DNA of 39,194 nucleotides from Qipengyuania algicida (GTDB taxonomy: Bacteria; Pseudomonadota; Alphaproteobacteria; Sphingomonadales; Sphingomonadaceae). Where the stretch lies: positions 1 to 39,194 of the forward strand of contig NZ_WTYA01000015.1 of the NCBI RefSeq assembly GCF_009828025.1, read 5' to 3'. The translations under genes and the position numbers were made by a program. Shown here piece after piece: positions 1-8,984 of this stretch (its first letter is position 1; each line of letters opens with the position of its first letter). Below the pieces are notes generated by a model that was not told where the DNA came from, searched no databases, and was given only the letters and a program-made list of their open reading frames with translations.

Positions 1-99
1 GACCACACCAGCTACGCCTTCGCGCTCACCCTGCCCGCCATCTGCTACGCCATCATCGCTGGCTTCGGCATCTTCGCACGACACCCGGCAGAGGCCTGA
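1..99 (+). CDS. C-terminal end of a probable sugar MFS permease (partial)
   Basis: The reading frame is open from the first base and stops at TGA 97-99, giving 32 residues. The visible part is one hydrophobic helix (LPAICYAIIAGFGIFA) followed by a short basic tail ending RHPAEA. This looks like the last transmembrane helix of a FucP-type sugar/proton symporter, but so short a fragment cannot prove it. It converges on an alpha-glucosidase gene with a shared terminator between them. That fits a small alpha-glucoside or sugar uptake locus extending to the left of the window. Family assignment is inference; that it is a coding end of a membrane protein is fairly secure. Confidence 0.5.
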   Translation, partial: DHTSYAFALTLPAICYAIIAGFGIFARHPAEA

Positions 100-142
100 C
101 ATGCACAAGCCTGACATGCGCGCGCGCATGAAACCATAAGGA

Positions 143-179
143 CAGACCGCAAGCGGGCAATACGTCCGCTCGCGGTCTG
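143..179. terminator. Hairpin between convergent genes, probable shared terminator
   Basis: CAGACCGC (143-150) pairs perfectly with GCGGTCTG (172-179), and AGCGG (152-156) pairs inside it with CCGCT (166-170), leaving a 9-nt loop. It lies between the permease stop at 99 and the alpha-glucosidase stop at 186. There is only a weak T-run on either side, so this may be a bidirectional terminator or a 3'-end stabilising hairpin. Confidence 0.6.
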
Positions 180-185
180 AATCCC

Positions 186-2606
186 TTATTGTGATCCGCG
201 TGCCGGAGAGAAGACGATGCTTGTCGCTGCTGCGCTCGCCGGAATGGTGAAGCTGGACCCTAATTTACTATTGCTCATCGCCACAGGCTTGCCCGAGATG
301 GATGCCGTATAGCCATCCGAACCGTATATCACGACCCGCATTTCCTTCCACCACGGCACATAAGTGCCCTCGCGCGCAGAAATAGTGAGCGAGGTCAGGC
401 GATCACCATTCATCGTGCAAGTGATCTGCTGCCGCGCATAATCACCGCGTTCGAAGTCGAGCGAATGTCCATCGTCGTCATAGAGCGTCCCGTGGCAATC
501 GGGGCCGGGATATACGTCGAGTTCGAGTGGCCCCTCCGGCACTTCGCTGGTGCTCTGCACAAGGGGCTGGCGCGGCAGGATCGTACCTGCACGCACGAAC
601 ACCGGTAGTGTGTCGAGCTTCGGAGCAATCTCCAATTGCGAGACGCTGCCATCTTCGAACGGCTTGCCCGTCACCTTCTCCCCGGTCCAGTAATCGTACC
701 ACCCGCCTTTTGGCAGACAGGCAGAATAGCTTCGCGGAGATTCAGGCTTGGGGTTGCCCGCCACCAGCAACGCACCGCCAACAGTGAACTGCATCGACAT
801 ATCGCAACCGGAATCCAGGACGCCCGGATAATCATAGGCGATCGGGCGCATGAACGGGTCCCCAGTCGCGGCGGTGTGGGCCGCCACCGCGTAGAGATAG
901 GGCATTAGGCGATAGCGCGCATCGACATAGCGCCGCCGGATCGCTAGCTGTTCTGGCCCATCGACCCAGGGTTCGGAGCGCGGAGCATCCTTTTGCGAAT
1001 GATCGCGGAAGATCGGCGCAAAGGTCGCATATTCGAACCAGCGGGTCAGCAGCTCGGGGCTCGGCCCGCCGGTGAACCCGCCGACATCGGCGCCCGCCCA
1101 GGAAAAACCCGACAGCCCAAGGTTGAGTGTCTGCGACACCGAAAGCTTGAGATGCTCCCAGGTGGAGCTGTTGTCGCCGGTCCATGTTGCGGCATAGCGC
1201 TGCCCGCCGGCATAAGAGGCGCGCGTCATCACGAACGGACGTTCATTGGGCCTCAGCTTGAGCAAACCTTCATAGGTCGCGCGGCTGTTTTCCATGCCGA
1301 ACACGTTATGGATCTCGCGTTGGTCAGTGACGCGCGTTGCGTGATCTGGTCCGGAGATGCGGTCCCGCACGGTGAGCGGCATGGTCTTCGTCGGCGTATC
1401 GAAGATCGCCGGTTCGTTCATGTCGTTCCAGATGCCAGCGACGCCATCGTCGACCAGCCCCTTGAACAACGTGCCCCACCAGGCACGCGTACTGGCCTGC
1501 GTGAACTCCGGAAAAACCGACGGGCCCGGCCAGACCGGCGCGATGTACAAGGATCCGTCAGCATTCCTGACGAAGCGATCCTGCGCCATGCCCTGATCGA
1601 ATGGCGCGTACCCCTGGTCGGGAGCGTGGGCGATGTGGAGGTCCGCAATGGCAACCGTCTTGATCCCCATCGCATCGAGATCGCCGATCATCTGCTTGAA
1701 ATGCGGGAAGGTCTCATGATTGATCGTGAAAGGTCGATTGCGATCCTGGAAATCGATGTCGAGCCAGATCACGTCGGTCGGCACACGGTCCTTGCGCAGC
1801 CGCGCGGCTAGATCGCGCACCTCCTTCTCGCTCATGTAGGACCAGCGCGATTGTTGGTAACCGAGCATCCAGCGCGGCGGCATCGGTGCCTTGCCGGTCA
1901 GATGAGTATAGCCGCGCACAACGTCGCGCATCGTCGGACCGGCGATGACATAGTAATCAACGGGGCCGTCGACCGCGCCGATCTCGATCCGATTGGCATT
2001 ACGATGGCCGAAATCGAACCAGCTGCGGTAGGTGTTGTCGAGCAGCAGCCCATAGGCACCGCCCTTCCCGCCCACCGATACATAGAAGGGAATCGATTTG
2101 TAAATCGGGTCGGTCGCATTGTCGAAGCCATAGGCATCGGTGTTCCAGTTGGTGAAACTCTTGCCGCGCCGGTCGACCCCGCCGGTCTTGTCACCCATGC
2201 CGAAGATGTGCTCGCCCAGGTCAAGGCTCTTGTCGATCGTGAAAGCCGTTCCCTTGCGCTCGATCGGGTCGACATCGGACACGATGACCTTGCCTTGCGG
2301 GTCGAGCACGCGCACCGCCAGTGTCTTGGGGTCGACGACCACCGTCATGCGATCGGTGGACAGTGAAGCTCCATCCACCTGCGCCTCGGCGCGTCCATCG
2401 CGGATCTTGCGCGCAACGGCCCAGCTTTCGTCGCGCGGTTCCTGCCCTTTGGGCCAGACGCGAATGCGGACGATATTGTCGGAAAGCGCAGCGACGGAAA
2501 TTTCCTGCCCATTCGCGAAAACATCCAGATCGCGGGCATGGGCGATTTGCGGTGCGAGCGCCAGCATTCCGGCCACAATACCCAGACCATAGTCGATACG
2601 CCGCAT
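186..2606 (-). CDS. Secreted GH31 family alpha-glucosidase
   Basis: This is a glycoside hydrolase family 31 enzyme of 806 residues, predicted to release glucose or a related sugar from alpha-glycosides in the periplasm. The N-terminus is a signal peptide (MRRIDYGLGIVAGMLALAP, cleavage near AHA). An N-terminal beta-sandwich is followed by the catalytic barrel, with WLDIDFQ near residue 285. The nucleophile Asp395 lies in GIWNDMNE and the acid/base Asp478 in WTGDN. A C-terminal beta domain follows. I chose ATG at 2606 rather than the in-frame TTG at 2612 because GGGAG sits about 7 nt ahead of the ATG. A LacI-type palindrome lies 25-38 bases upstream of the start. The family is certain; the exact substrate (maltose, isomaltose or xyloside) is not. 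Confidence 0.93.
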   Translation of the reverse strand: MRRIDYGLGIVAGMLALAPQIAHARDLDVFANGQEISVAALSDNIVRIRVWPKGQEPRDESWAVARKIRDGRAEAQVDGASLSTDRMTVVVDPKTLAVRVLDPQGKVIVSDVDPIERKGTAFTIDKSLDLGEHIFGMGDKTGGVDRRGKSFTNWNTDAYGFDNATDPIYKSIPFYVSVGGKGGAYGLLLDNTYRSWFDFGHRNANRIEIGAVDGPVDYYVIAGPTMRDVVRGYTHLTGKAPMPPRWMLGYQQSRWSYMSEKEVRDLAARLRKDRVPTDVIWLDIDFQDRNRPFTINHETFPHFKQMIGDLDAMGIKTVAIADLHIAHAPDQGYAPFDQGMAQDRFVRNADGSLYIAPVWPGPSVFPEFTQASTRAWWGTLFKGLVDDGVAGIWNDMNEPAIFDTPTKTMPLTVRDRISGPDHATRVTDQREIHNVFGMENSRATYEGLLKLRPNERPFVMTRASYAGGQRYAATWTGDNSSTWEHLKLSVSQTLNLGLSGFSWAGADVGGFTGGPSPELLTRWFEYATFAPIFRDHSQKDAPRSEPWVDGPEQLAIRRRYVDARYRLMPYLYAVAAHTAATGDPFMRPIAYDYPGVLDSGCDMSMQFTVGGALLVAGNPKPESPRSYSACLPKGGWYDYWTGEKVTGKPFEDGSVSQLEIAPKLDTLPVFVRAGTILPRQPLVQSTSEVPEGPLELDVYPGPDCHGTLYDDDGHSLDFERGDYARQQITCTMNGDRLTSLTISAREGTYVPWWKEMRVVIYGSDGYTASISGKPVAMSNSKLGSSFTIPASAAATSIVFSPARGSQ

Positions 2607-2630
2607 GCCCAATCTCCCATCTTATATCGA

Positions 2631-2644
2631 TGAAACCGGTTGCA
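2631..2644 (-). promoter_or_regulatory. LacI-family type operator upstream of the GH31 gene
   Basis: On the minus strand the sequence reads TGCAACCGGTTTCA. It has a perfect AACCGGTT core with a central CG and 6 of 7 symmetric base pairs. This matches the general form of LacI/GalR family operators, which control sugar genes. It sits 25 bases before the alpha-glucosidase start codon, where a bound repressor would block transcription. The regulator itself is not in this window. Confidence 0.55.
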
Positions 2645-2866
2645 CGACGAGCTAGGATCGGCAAGCGATCATACGAATGCATAAACCGAACACGGTGGAG
2701 TGCGCGCAAGCCTGCCTCCTAAAATGCCAGAAGGGATGGAAAACCTGCTGGCTTGCTCCAATCAAAACCATCCTGCCGCCAACCATCGCGCTTGCCCCGC
2801 GCCGGCTTAATGCCTATCTGCACCGCCAAATCCTGACACATCAGATCATCCCATTAAAGGACGACC

Positions 2867-4540
<1,674 letters not shown>

Positions 4541-4549
4541 CGGTCATGA

Positions 4550-4586
4550 GGATCGGGCGGCGCGTCCAATGCGCCCCGTCCGATCC
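4550..4586. terminator. Shared hairpin between ettA and the MFS gene
   Basis: GGATCGG (4550-4556) pairs with CCGATCC (4580-4586), with further GC pairing inside. It fills almost the whole gap between two convergent stop codons. The T-run after it is only two bases, so intrinsic termination is likely but not certain. Confidence 0.55.
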
Positions 4587-5783
4587 TTAATCGCTCGTGC
4601 GGCGGTCGAACACCAGGAACACCATCAGGATCGCTGCGCCCATGGCGGCGCCGATCCCGGCGGAAAGCGACCAGCCGCCCGCGTGATAGCTGGCCGAACC
4701 GATCAGCGATCCACTGGCACCGACCACGAACATGATCGTCATATAGACGGCGTTCACGCGCGATCGCGCCTCGCGAGAGAGGGCGAAAATGATCTTCTGG
4801 CCGCTGATCTGGTTGAGCTGAACCGAGGCATCGATCAACACGGCGGTTGCGGCAAAGGCGATCACCGCGCCCGCAGTCACCACCACACCGGCTGCGGCAA
4901 AGCCAGCTGTAAGCAGCACCATCGCGACCAGCGTGCTCCACCAGGTCAGCCCCCGGTCGCCCAGCCATCCGGCGAGCGGCGCGGCCAGCGCGCCGCCCGC
5001 ACCCGCCAATGCGAACAGCGCGACATCGTCCTGTGAGAAGGCGAACCGATGGATCAGCTCCAGCGGCGCAGCGGTCCAGAACAGGTTGAATGCAGCGAAG
5101 ATCACCGCCTGATAGAAGGCGCGCAGCCGCAACTGGCGATGCTGCATGAACAGACGGCCCATCGAGGCGACGATCGCGCCATAGCCGATCTTCGCTTGTG
5201 GCCTGCGCGAAGGGAGCTTTGCTGCCAACGCTAGCCCCGTCAGCGCCATCATGGCTGCCGAGAGCCAGAAAATGGCACGCCAACCCGCGACTTCTGTGAG
5301 GAAGCTCGCCAGCGGACGGGCGAGCATGATGCCCGTGAGCAAACCGCTCATCAGCAAACCGATGGTCCGGCCCTGCCGCTCCTCGCTCGACAGATGGGTG
5401 GCGAGCGGGATCAACACCTGCGCGCCTGTCGCGCAGACACCCGTGATCAGCGATGCGATGAGGAAAGTCGCGGGTCCATTCGAAAGAGCAATGCCGACCG
5501 CGCCGAGCGTGGTCCCAGCGGTGGCGATCAGCGTCAGTCGGCGGTTCTCGAACAGGTCGCCCAGCGGCACCAGCAGCGCCAGCCCCAGACCATAACCCAA
5601 TTGCGTCAGAGTGGTGACCATTCCGGCCAGCCCTGGTGAGAGGCCGATTTGCGGACCAATCGTGTCGATCAAGGTCTGGGCATAATAGAGGTTCGCAACC
5701 ATCGCCCCGCAGGCGAACGCCATCAACGCAACAAGCAGTGGAGGAAGTGGTGTGCTGTCGCCTTCGGCTGTATTGCTTCGCAT
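4587..5783 (-). CDS. MFS transporter, drug/proton antiporter type (DHA1-like)
   Basis: This is an inner-membrane major facilitator of 398 residues with about twelve hydrophobic helices, the standard size for 12-TM exporters. Helix 1 contains ANLYYAQTLI and helix 2 is followed by LGYGLGLALLVPLGDLFENRR. The latter is the typical G-x3-D-R/N-R/K signature loop between helices 2 and 3. A second-half equivalent is LAAPLAGWLGDRGL. The pattern resembles bacterial sugar-efflux or multidrug DHA1 members, but the substrate cannot be read from sequence. No clear Shine-Dalgarno site precedes the ATG at 5783. The gene is divergent from acyP, with only 47 bases between starts and a short tandem repeat in that gap. 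Confidence 0.85.
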   Translation of the reverse strand: MRSNTAEGDSTPLPPLLVALMAFACGAMVANLYYAQTLIDTIGPQIGLSPGLAGMVTTLTQLGYGLGLALLVPLGDLFENRRLTLIATAGTTLGAVGIALSNGPATFLIASLITGVCATGAQVLIPLATHLSSEERQGRTIGLLMSGLLTGIMLARPLASFLTEVAGWRAIFWLSAAMMALTGLALAAKLPSRRPQAKIGYGAIVASMGRLFMQHRQLRLRAFYQAVIFAAFNLFWTAAPLELIHRFAFSQDDVALFALAGAGGALAAPLAGWLGDRGLTWWSTLVAMVLLTAGFAAAGVVVTAGAVIAFAATAVLIDASVQLNQISGQKIIFALSREARSRVNAVYMTIMFVVGASGSLIGSASYHAGGWSLSAGIGAAMGAAILMVFLVFDRRTSD

Positions 5784-5784
5784 C

Positions 5785-5805
5785 GCGGCTAAATGCGGGC
5801 TAAAT
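5785..5805. repeat. Short tandem repeat in the MFS/acyP divergent promoter region
   Basis: GCGGCTAAAT (5785-5794) is followed directly by GCGGGCTAAAT (5795-5805). The two copies differ by one inserted G and begin 2 bases from the MFS start codon. Two adjacent half-sites of this size could bind a regulator, but no function is shown. Confidence 0.4.
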
Positions 5806-5830
5806 CTTTTGAAACAAGCTCGAATCGACG

Positions 5831-6097
5831 ATGACCGCTATTCACCTCATCATCCATGGCCGCGTACAAGCCGTATTCTATCGCGACTGGATGGTGTCGA
5901 CGGCACGCGGCCTCGGCATTGCGGGCTGGGTCAGGAACCTGCCCGATGACACTGTCGAAGCGCATCTCGAAGGAGAGCCGGAGACGGTCCGGGCGATGAT
6001 CGAGGCGATGCACGAAGGCCCATCTCGCGCTCAGGTCCAGCGGATCGAGGAGCGTAAAGTCCCTCCCGAGGGGCTTCACGGCTTCGCTCGCCGATAG
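5831..6097 (+). CDS. acyP: Acylphosphatase
   Basis: This small cytosolic enzyme of 88 residues hydrolyses the carboxyl-phosphate bond of acylphosphates. The family fold and length fit. The phosphate-binding segment GRVQAVFYR (10-18) supplies the catalytic Arg18, and Asn36 in WVRNLPDD orients the nucleophilic water. Position 14 is Ala where nearly all family members have Gly (GRVQGV). The codon is GCC, one base from a Gly codon. Whether this lowers activity is unknown. The stop is at 6095-6097. It is divergent from the MFS gene and has no downstream partner on its strand. Confidence 0.93.
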   Translation: MTAIHLIIHGRVQAVFYRDWMVSTARGLGIAGWVRNLPDDTVEAHLEGEPETVRAMIEAMHEGPSRAQVQRIEERKVPPEGLHGFARR

Positions 6098-6290
6098 GGC
6101 CGCTTTCCTACTCGGCGATCCGCTCGTTAGCTTCGCGGCATGAAATGCGTTGCCACGGCCAGCTTGAATCGCCCTACTCAGCGCCGCCAGTGTGCCGTCC
6201 CTGGCAGGTCAGCTTTTTTGCTTCAGGACCGTGTACCATGTGTTCCATATCGTCGGAGCGATCGTACGCGGTTCCAACTTCGGTCCAACA

Positions 6291-6309
6291 TCACCCGGGT
6301 ATCGGGTGA
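6291..6309 (-). terminator. Hairpin just after the HxlR gene
   Basis: TCACCCG (6291-6297) and CGGGTGA (6303-6309) form a perfect 7-bp stem with a 5-nt loop, only 4 bases past the HxlR stop codon. No T-run follows on the minus strand, so it may act as a 3'-end hairpin rather than a full intrinsic terminator. The rest of 6098-6313 shows no gene. Confidence 0.4.
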
Positions 6310-6313
6310 CATG

Positions 6314-6694
6314 TCAGGCCGCGTCTTCCATCGCTCCGTCGTAGGCCGCGCGATTGGCATGGATTTCGGGCAGATTGGCGAAAGTCCATTCGGTCAGCGC
6401 CATCACCGGGACCGCCAGCGACCGGCCCAGATCGGTCAGCGCGTAATCGACCTGTGGCGGCACAGTGGGATGCACCGTGCGAGTTACCATCCCGTCGCGC
6501 TCAAGCATTCGCAGTGTGCGGGTCAGCATTTGCTGCGAAATCCCGCCGACCTCTCGTTTGAGTTCGTTGAAGCGACGGCTCTGCGTTTCAAGCGCCTTGA
6601 CGATCAGCACCGTCCACTTGTCCCCCACCCGGCTCAGCAACTCGCTGACAGCGCGGCAATCGGGGTTGCTATGGGGATGTGGGCTTTCAGTCAT
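6314..6694 (-). CDS. HxlR family winged-helix regulator, probable redox/quinone sensor
   Basis: The protein is a 126-residue DNA-binding regulator of the HxlR family. The core runs from LLSRVGDKWTVLIVKAL through the recognition region FNELKREVGGISQQMLTRTL to the wing, MVTRTVHPTVPPQVDYAL. Its only cysteine is Cys13 (NPDCRAV), at the position used for thiol-based quinone/diamide sensing in YodB and QorR type members. It is transcribed away from an azoreductase gene, the classic target of such sensors. A perfect TGACC-T-GGTCA palindrome lies 8 bases upstream of its start codon, consistent with autorepression. Family is secure; the inducing signal is inferred from Cys13 and the neighbour. Confidence 0.9.
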   Translation of the reverse strand: MTESPHPHSNPDCRAVSELLSRVGDKWTVLIVKALETQSRRFNELKREVGGISQQMLTRTLRMLERDGMVTRTVHPTVPPQVDYALTDLGRSLAVPVMALTEWTFANLPEIHANRAAYDGAMEDAA

Positions 6695-6701
6695 ATCGGT
6701 G

Positions 6702-6777
6702 TGACCTGGTCAGTGGATTTTGCGTTCTTGCGGGACTTATGTGGTCACTTATGTGGTCTTAGTCAATATTTGTGACC
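6702..6777. promoter_or_regulatory. Divergent hxlR/azoR operator region
   Basis: TGACCtGGTCA (6702-6712) is a perfect palindrome beside the HxlR start. ACTTATGTGGTC is repeated exactly in tandem at 6735-6746 and 6747-6758, and the junction creates another GGTCA. A further TGACC lies at 6773-6777, just before the azoR ribosome site. The shared GGTCA/TGACC half-site suggests several binding sites for the HxlR protein. Confidence 0.55.
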
Positions 6778-6789
6778 GGAGTAACTGCC

Positions 6790-7362
6790 ATGAACATTCT
6801 GCATCTCGATTCCAGCATCACCGGCGAAGCATCAGCCAGCCGAGAGATTACCGCTGCCATTACCAAAGCTCTCAGCGACACGACTTCGGACGCCGAAGTT
6901 ACCTATCGCGACCTTGCCGCACAGCCGCTCGACCATCTCACCCTGCCCGCATTCGGCAGCGATGAATCGCAAGCCGTCCTCGCCGAATTCAAGGCCGCCG
7001 ACGTGGTGGTGATCGGTGCGCCAATGTACAATTTCACCATTCCCAGCCAGCTCAAGGCATGGGTGGACCGCGTCCTCGTGGCAGGCGAGACCTTCCGCTA
7101 TACGGAGAACGGACCGGAAGGCTTGATGGGCGACAAGCGCGTGATCATCGCTGTGACGCGCGGTGGACTTTACGGCGAAGACAGCGCCCAGCGTTCCGTC
7201 GAGCATGCCGAACGCTACATGTCCGACGCGCTCGCGTTCATTGGAATCACCCAGCCGACTTTCGTGATCGCCGAAGGTCTCAAGATCAGCGATGCCGCTC
7301 GCGAAGCAGCCATGGCCGCCGCCCACCACGGCGTTGGCAAGCTGGTTCCGCTTGCCGCTTAA
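6790..7362 (+). CDS. azoR: FMN-dependent NADH-azoreductase / quinone reductase AzoR
   Basis: This cytosolic flavodoxin-fold enzyme of 190 residues reduces quinones and azo compounds by two electrons using NADH and FMN. The phosphate-binding loop is SSITGEASAS (8-17). The FMN ring contacts are PMYNF (78-82) and TRGGLYG (123-129), all typical of AcpD/AzoR. I chose the ATG at 6790, which has GGAG 8 nt upstream; a longer frame starting at 6772 lacks support. It is divergent from the HxlR regulator and likely induced by electrophiles through it. It converges on the ClC gene, whose stop is only 6 bases past the azoR stop. Confidence 0.94.
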   Translation: MNILHLDSSITGEASASREITAAITKALSDTTSDAEVTYRDLAAQPLDHLTLPAFGSDESQAVLAEFKAADVVVIGAPMYNFTIPSQLKAWVDRVLVAGETFRYTENGPEGLMGDKRVIIAVTRGGLYGEDSAQRSVEHAERYMSDALAFIGITQPTFVIAEGLKISDAAREAAMAAAHHGVGKLVPLAA

Positions 7363-7368
7363 GCTGAC

Positions 7369-8751
7369 TTACTTCGGGGTAATCTCGGTTGGAGGGGACG
7401 TTTCGTCCCCTTCGCCTTTGCGACGGTCGTCTTCGTCAGCCGGTCGATCCTCAAGCGGTTCGAACGTATGGGAGAGCGCGTGGTAGAGCCGGTCACGGCA
7501 CACGAGACCGCCTGCCCAATCGCCGATCAACGCGGTGGCGAACAGCGGCAGGATCGCCGAACTGCTGCCGGTGGCTTCGCTGAGAATGATGACCGCGGTC
7601 AGCGGCGCGCGCACGACGCCAGTGAAATAACCGCCCATGCCGATCAGCACGATCAACCCCGCCTGATGCGACGGAAACAGCGGCGTCAGCAGCTCGCCGA
7701 AACCCGCGCCCACAGCAAGCGAGGGAGCGAAGATACCGCCGGGAATGGCACTGGCGCTCGTCGCCAGAGTGGTGATGAACTTGGCGGGACCGAACCAGTA
7801 ATCGGCCGATCCGCCTTCGAGCAAATGCTTGGTCGGCGCATATCCCGTCCCCGACGTCGCGCCTGCGGTAAGATAACCCATCAGACCGACGATCACTCCG
7901 CAAACGAGAGCAGTAACCATCGGCCTGCGTCCCAGCAGCTTGGAATAGCGCCCCTTCGGACCGCGCAGAAGCAGGAGGCCACGCGAAAACAATCCTCCGA
8001 GCGCTCCGCCCAGAATGCCGGCAAGTGGACATACCAGCAGTATGGTGGAAACCGGCAGACCACCATTGATCTGGCCGAAGTAGAGATAACTTCCAGCGAT
8101 GCCCTGACTGGTAATACCCGCGATCATCACTGCGCCCATGACCAGCACGGCAACACGTTGTTCGTAGGCAACCGCCAACTCCTCGATCGCGAAGGCAATC
8201 CCTGCGAGCGGTGTGTTGAACGCCGCGGCGACACCTGCCGCACCGCCGGCAATGTAGATACCCGGCGTTATGCGGACCTTAAACAGCTTATGGACGCGCA
8301 GCATGATTGCTGCGGCGAGTTGCACCGTCGGCCCCTCACGTCCTACCGAAGCGCCGCCGAACAATCCGCCAAAGGTGAGTGCAGCCTTGGCAATCGCGAC
8401 CTTGATGGACACCAGTCTGTGGGAATTTTCACTGTGCGGCGCATGGCTGGCCGCGATCACTTGCGGGATGCCGGAACCGGTCGATTGTGGGGCATAGCGT
8501 ACCGTGAGCCAGCCGATCACCAAAAATACCAGAGGTGTGACGATCAGATGGACTACAATCGGGTTGGCGGTGCTGAGCTTGACGAACACGCCATAGATCC
8601 AGTCCGCTCCTCGCGCGAAAAAGATCGCAAACAACCCAACCGCAACAGCGCCGACCAGTGTGGCACTTCGGCGTCCCCAATCCTTGGCATTTACGAACTC
8701 ACCCGGCTTCAGGACAAAGCTCTTGCCGGAGGGTTTGGAGGGGAATTTCAT
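7369..8751 (-). CDS. ClC family chloride channel or anion/proton antiporter
   Basis: The predicted inner-membrane ClC protein has 460 residues. The selectivity motifs are all present: GSGIP (92-96), GREGP (137-141) with gating Glu139, and GGIFAPSLAVGAGFGE further on. The helix PLAGIAFAIEEL (181-192) is also standard. The segment after it, up to GGLP near residue 230, has no acidic residue past Glu197. In the E. coli exchanger ClC-ec1 the inner proton glutamate (Glu203) lies in that segment. The protein may therefore be a channel or use another proton route; this rests on my manual alignment. No SIS or CBS domain follows the membrane part. It is convergent with azoR. Confidence 0.92.
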   Translation of the reverse strand: MKFPSKPSGKSFVLKPGEFVNAKDWGRRSATLVGAVAVGLFAIFFARGADWIYGVFVKLSTANPIVVHLIVTPLVFLVIGWLTVRYAPQSTGSGIPQVIAASHAPHSENSHRLVSIKVAIAKAALTFGGLFGGASVGREGPTVQLAAAIMLRVHKLFKVRITPGIYIAGGAAGVAAAFNTPLAGIAFAIEELAVAYEQRVAVLVMGAVMIAGITSQGIAGSYLYFGQINGGLPVSTILLVCPLAGILGGALGGLFSRGLLLLRGPKGRYSKLLGRRPMVTALVCGVIVGLMGYLTAGATSGTGYAPTKHLLEGGSADYWFGPAKFITTLATSASAIPGGIFAPSLAVGAGFGELLTPLFPSHQAGLIVLIGMGGYFTGVVRAPLTAVIILSEATGSSSAILPLFATALIGDWAGGLVCRDRLYHALSHTFEPLEDRPADEDDRRKGEGDETSPPTEITPK

Positions 8752-8984
8752 CGCCAGCCCCGGTACGTTCCAAACGACAAAAGGTCCAGAACAGTTTGCG
8801 GCAGAAATGCGACATCCGATAATTCCCGAGAGGCTTGGTCCAAGTTGATATTCATGTTCAACGGTTCAAATATTAACAGAAGGCATCGTGTCAGTTCAGA
8901 TCGGACTCATCGTGTCGCCCGTATCAAGCAATCATCGACACATTCGCCGGACTGGTGGGGCGGCACAGCAAGTGGAGAGCGTCC

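Noticed and set aside
993..1811. Long plus-strand open frame within the GH31 gene (272 codons)
   Set aside because: It is antisense to a complete GH31 enzyme with intact catalytic motifs and has no family features; GC-rich codon use creates such frames.
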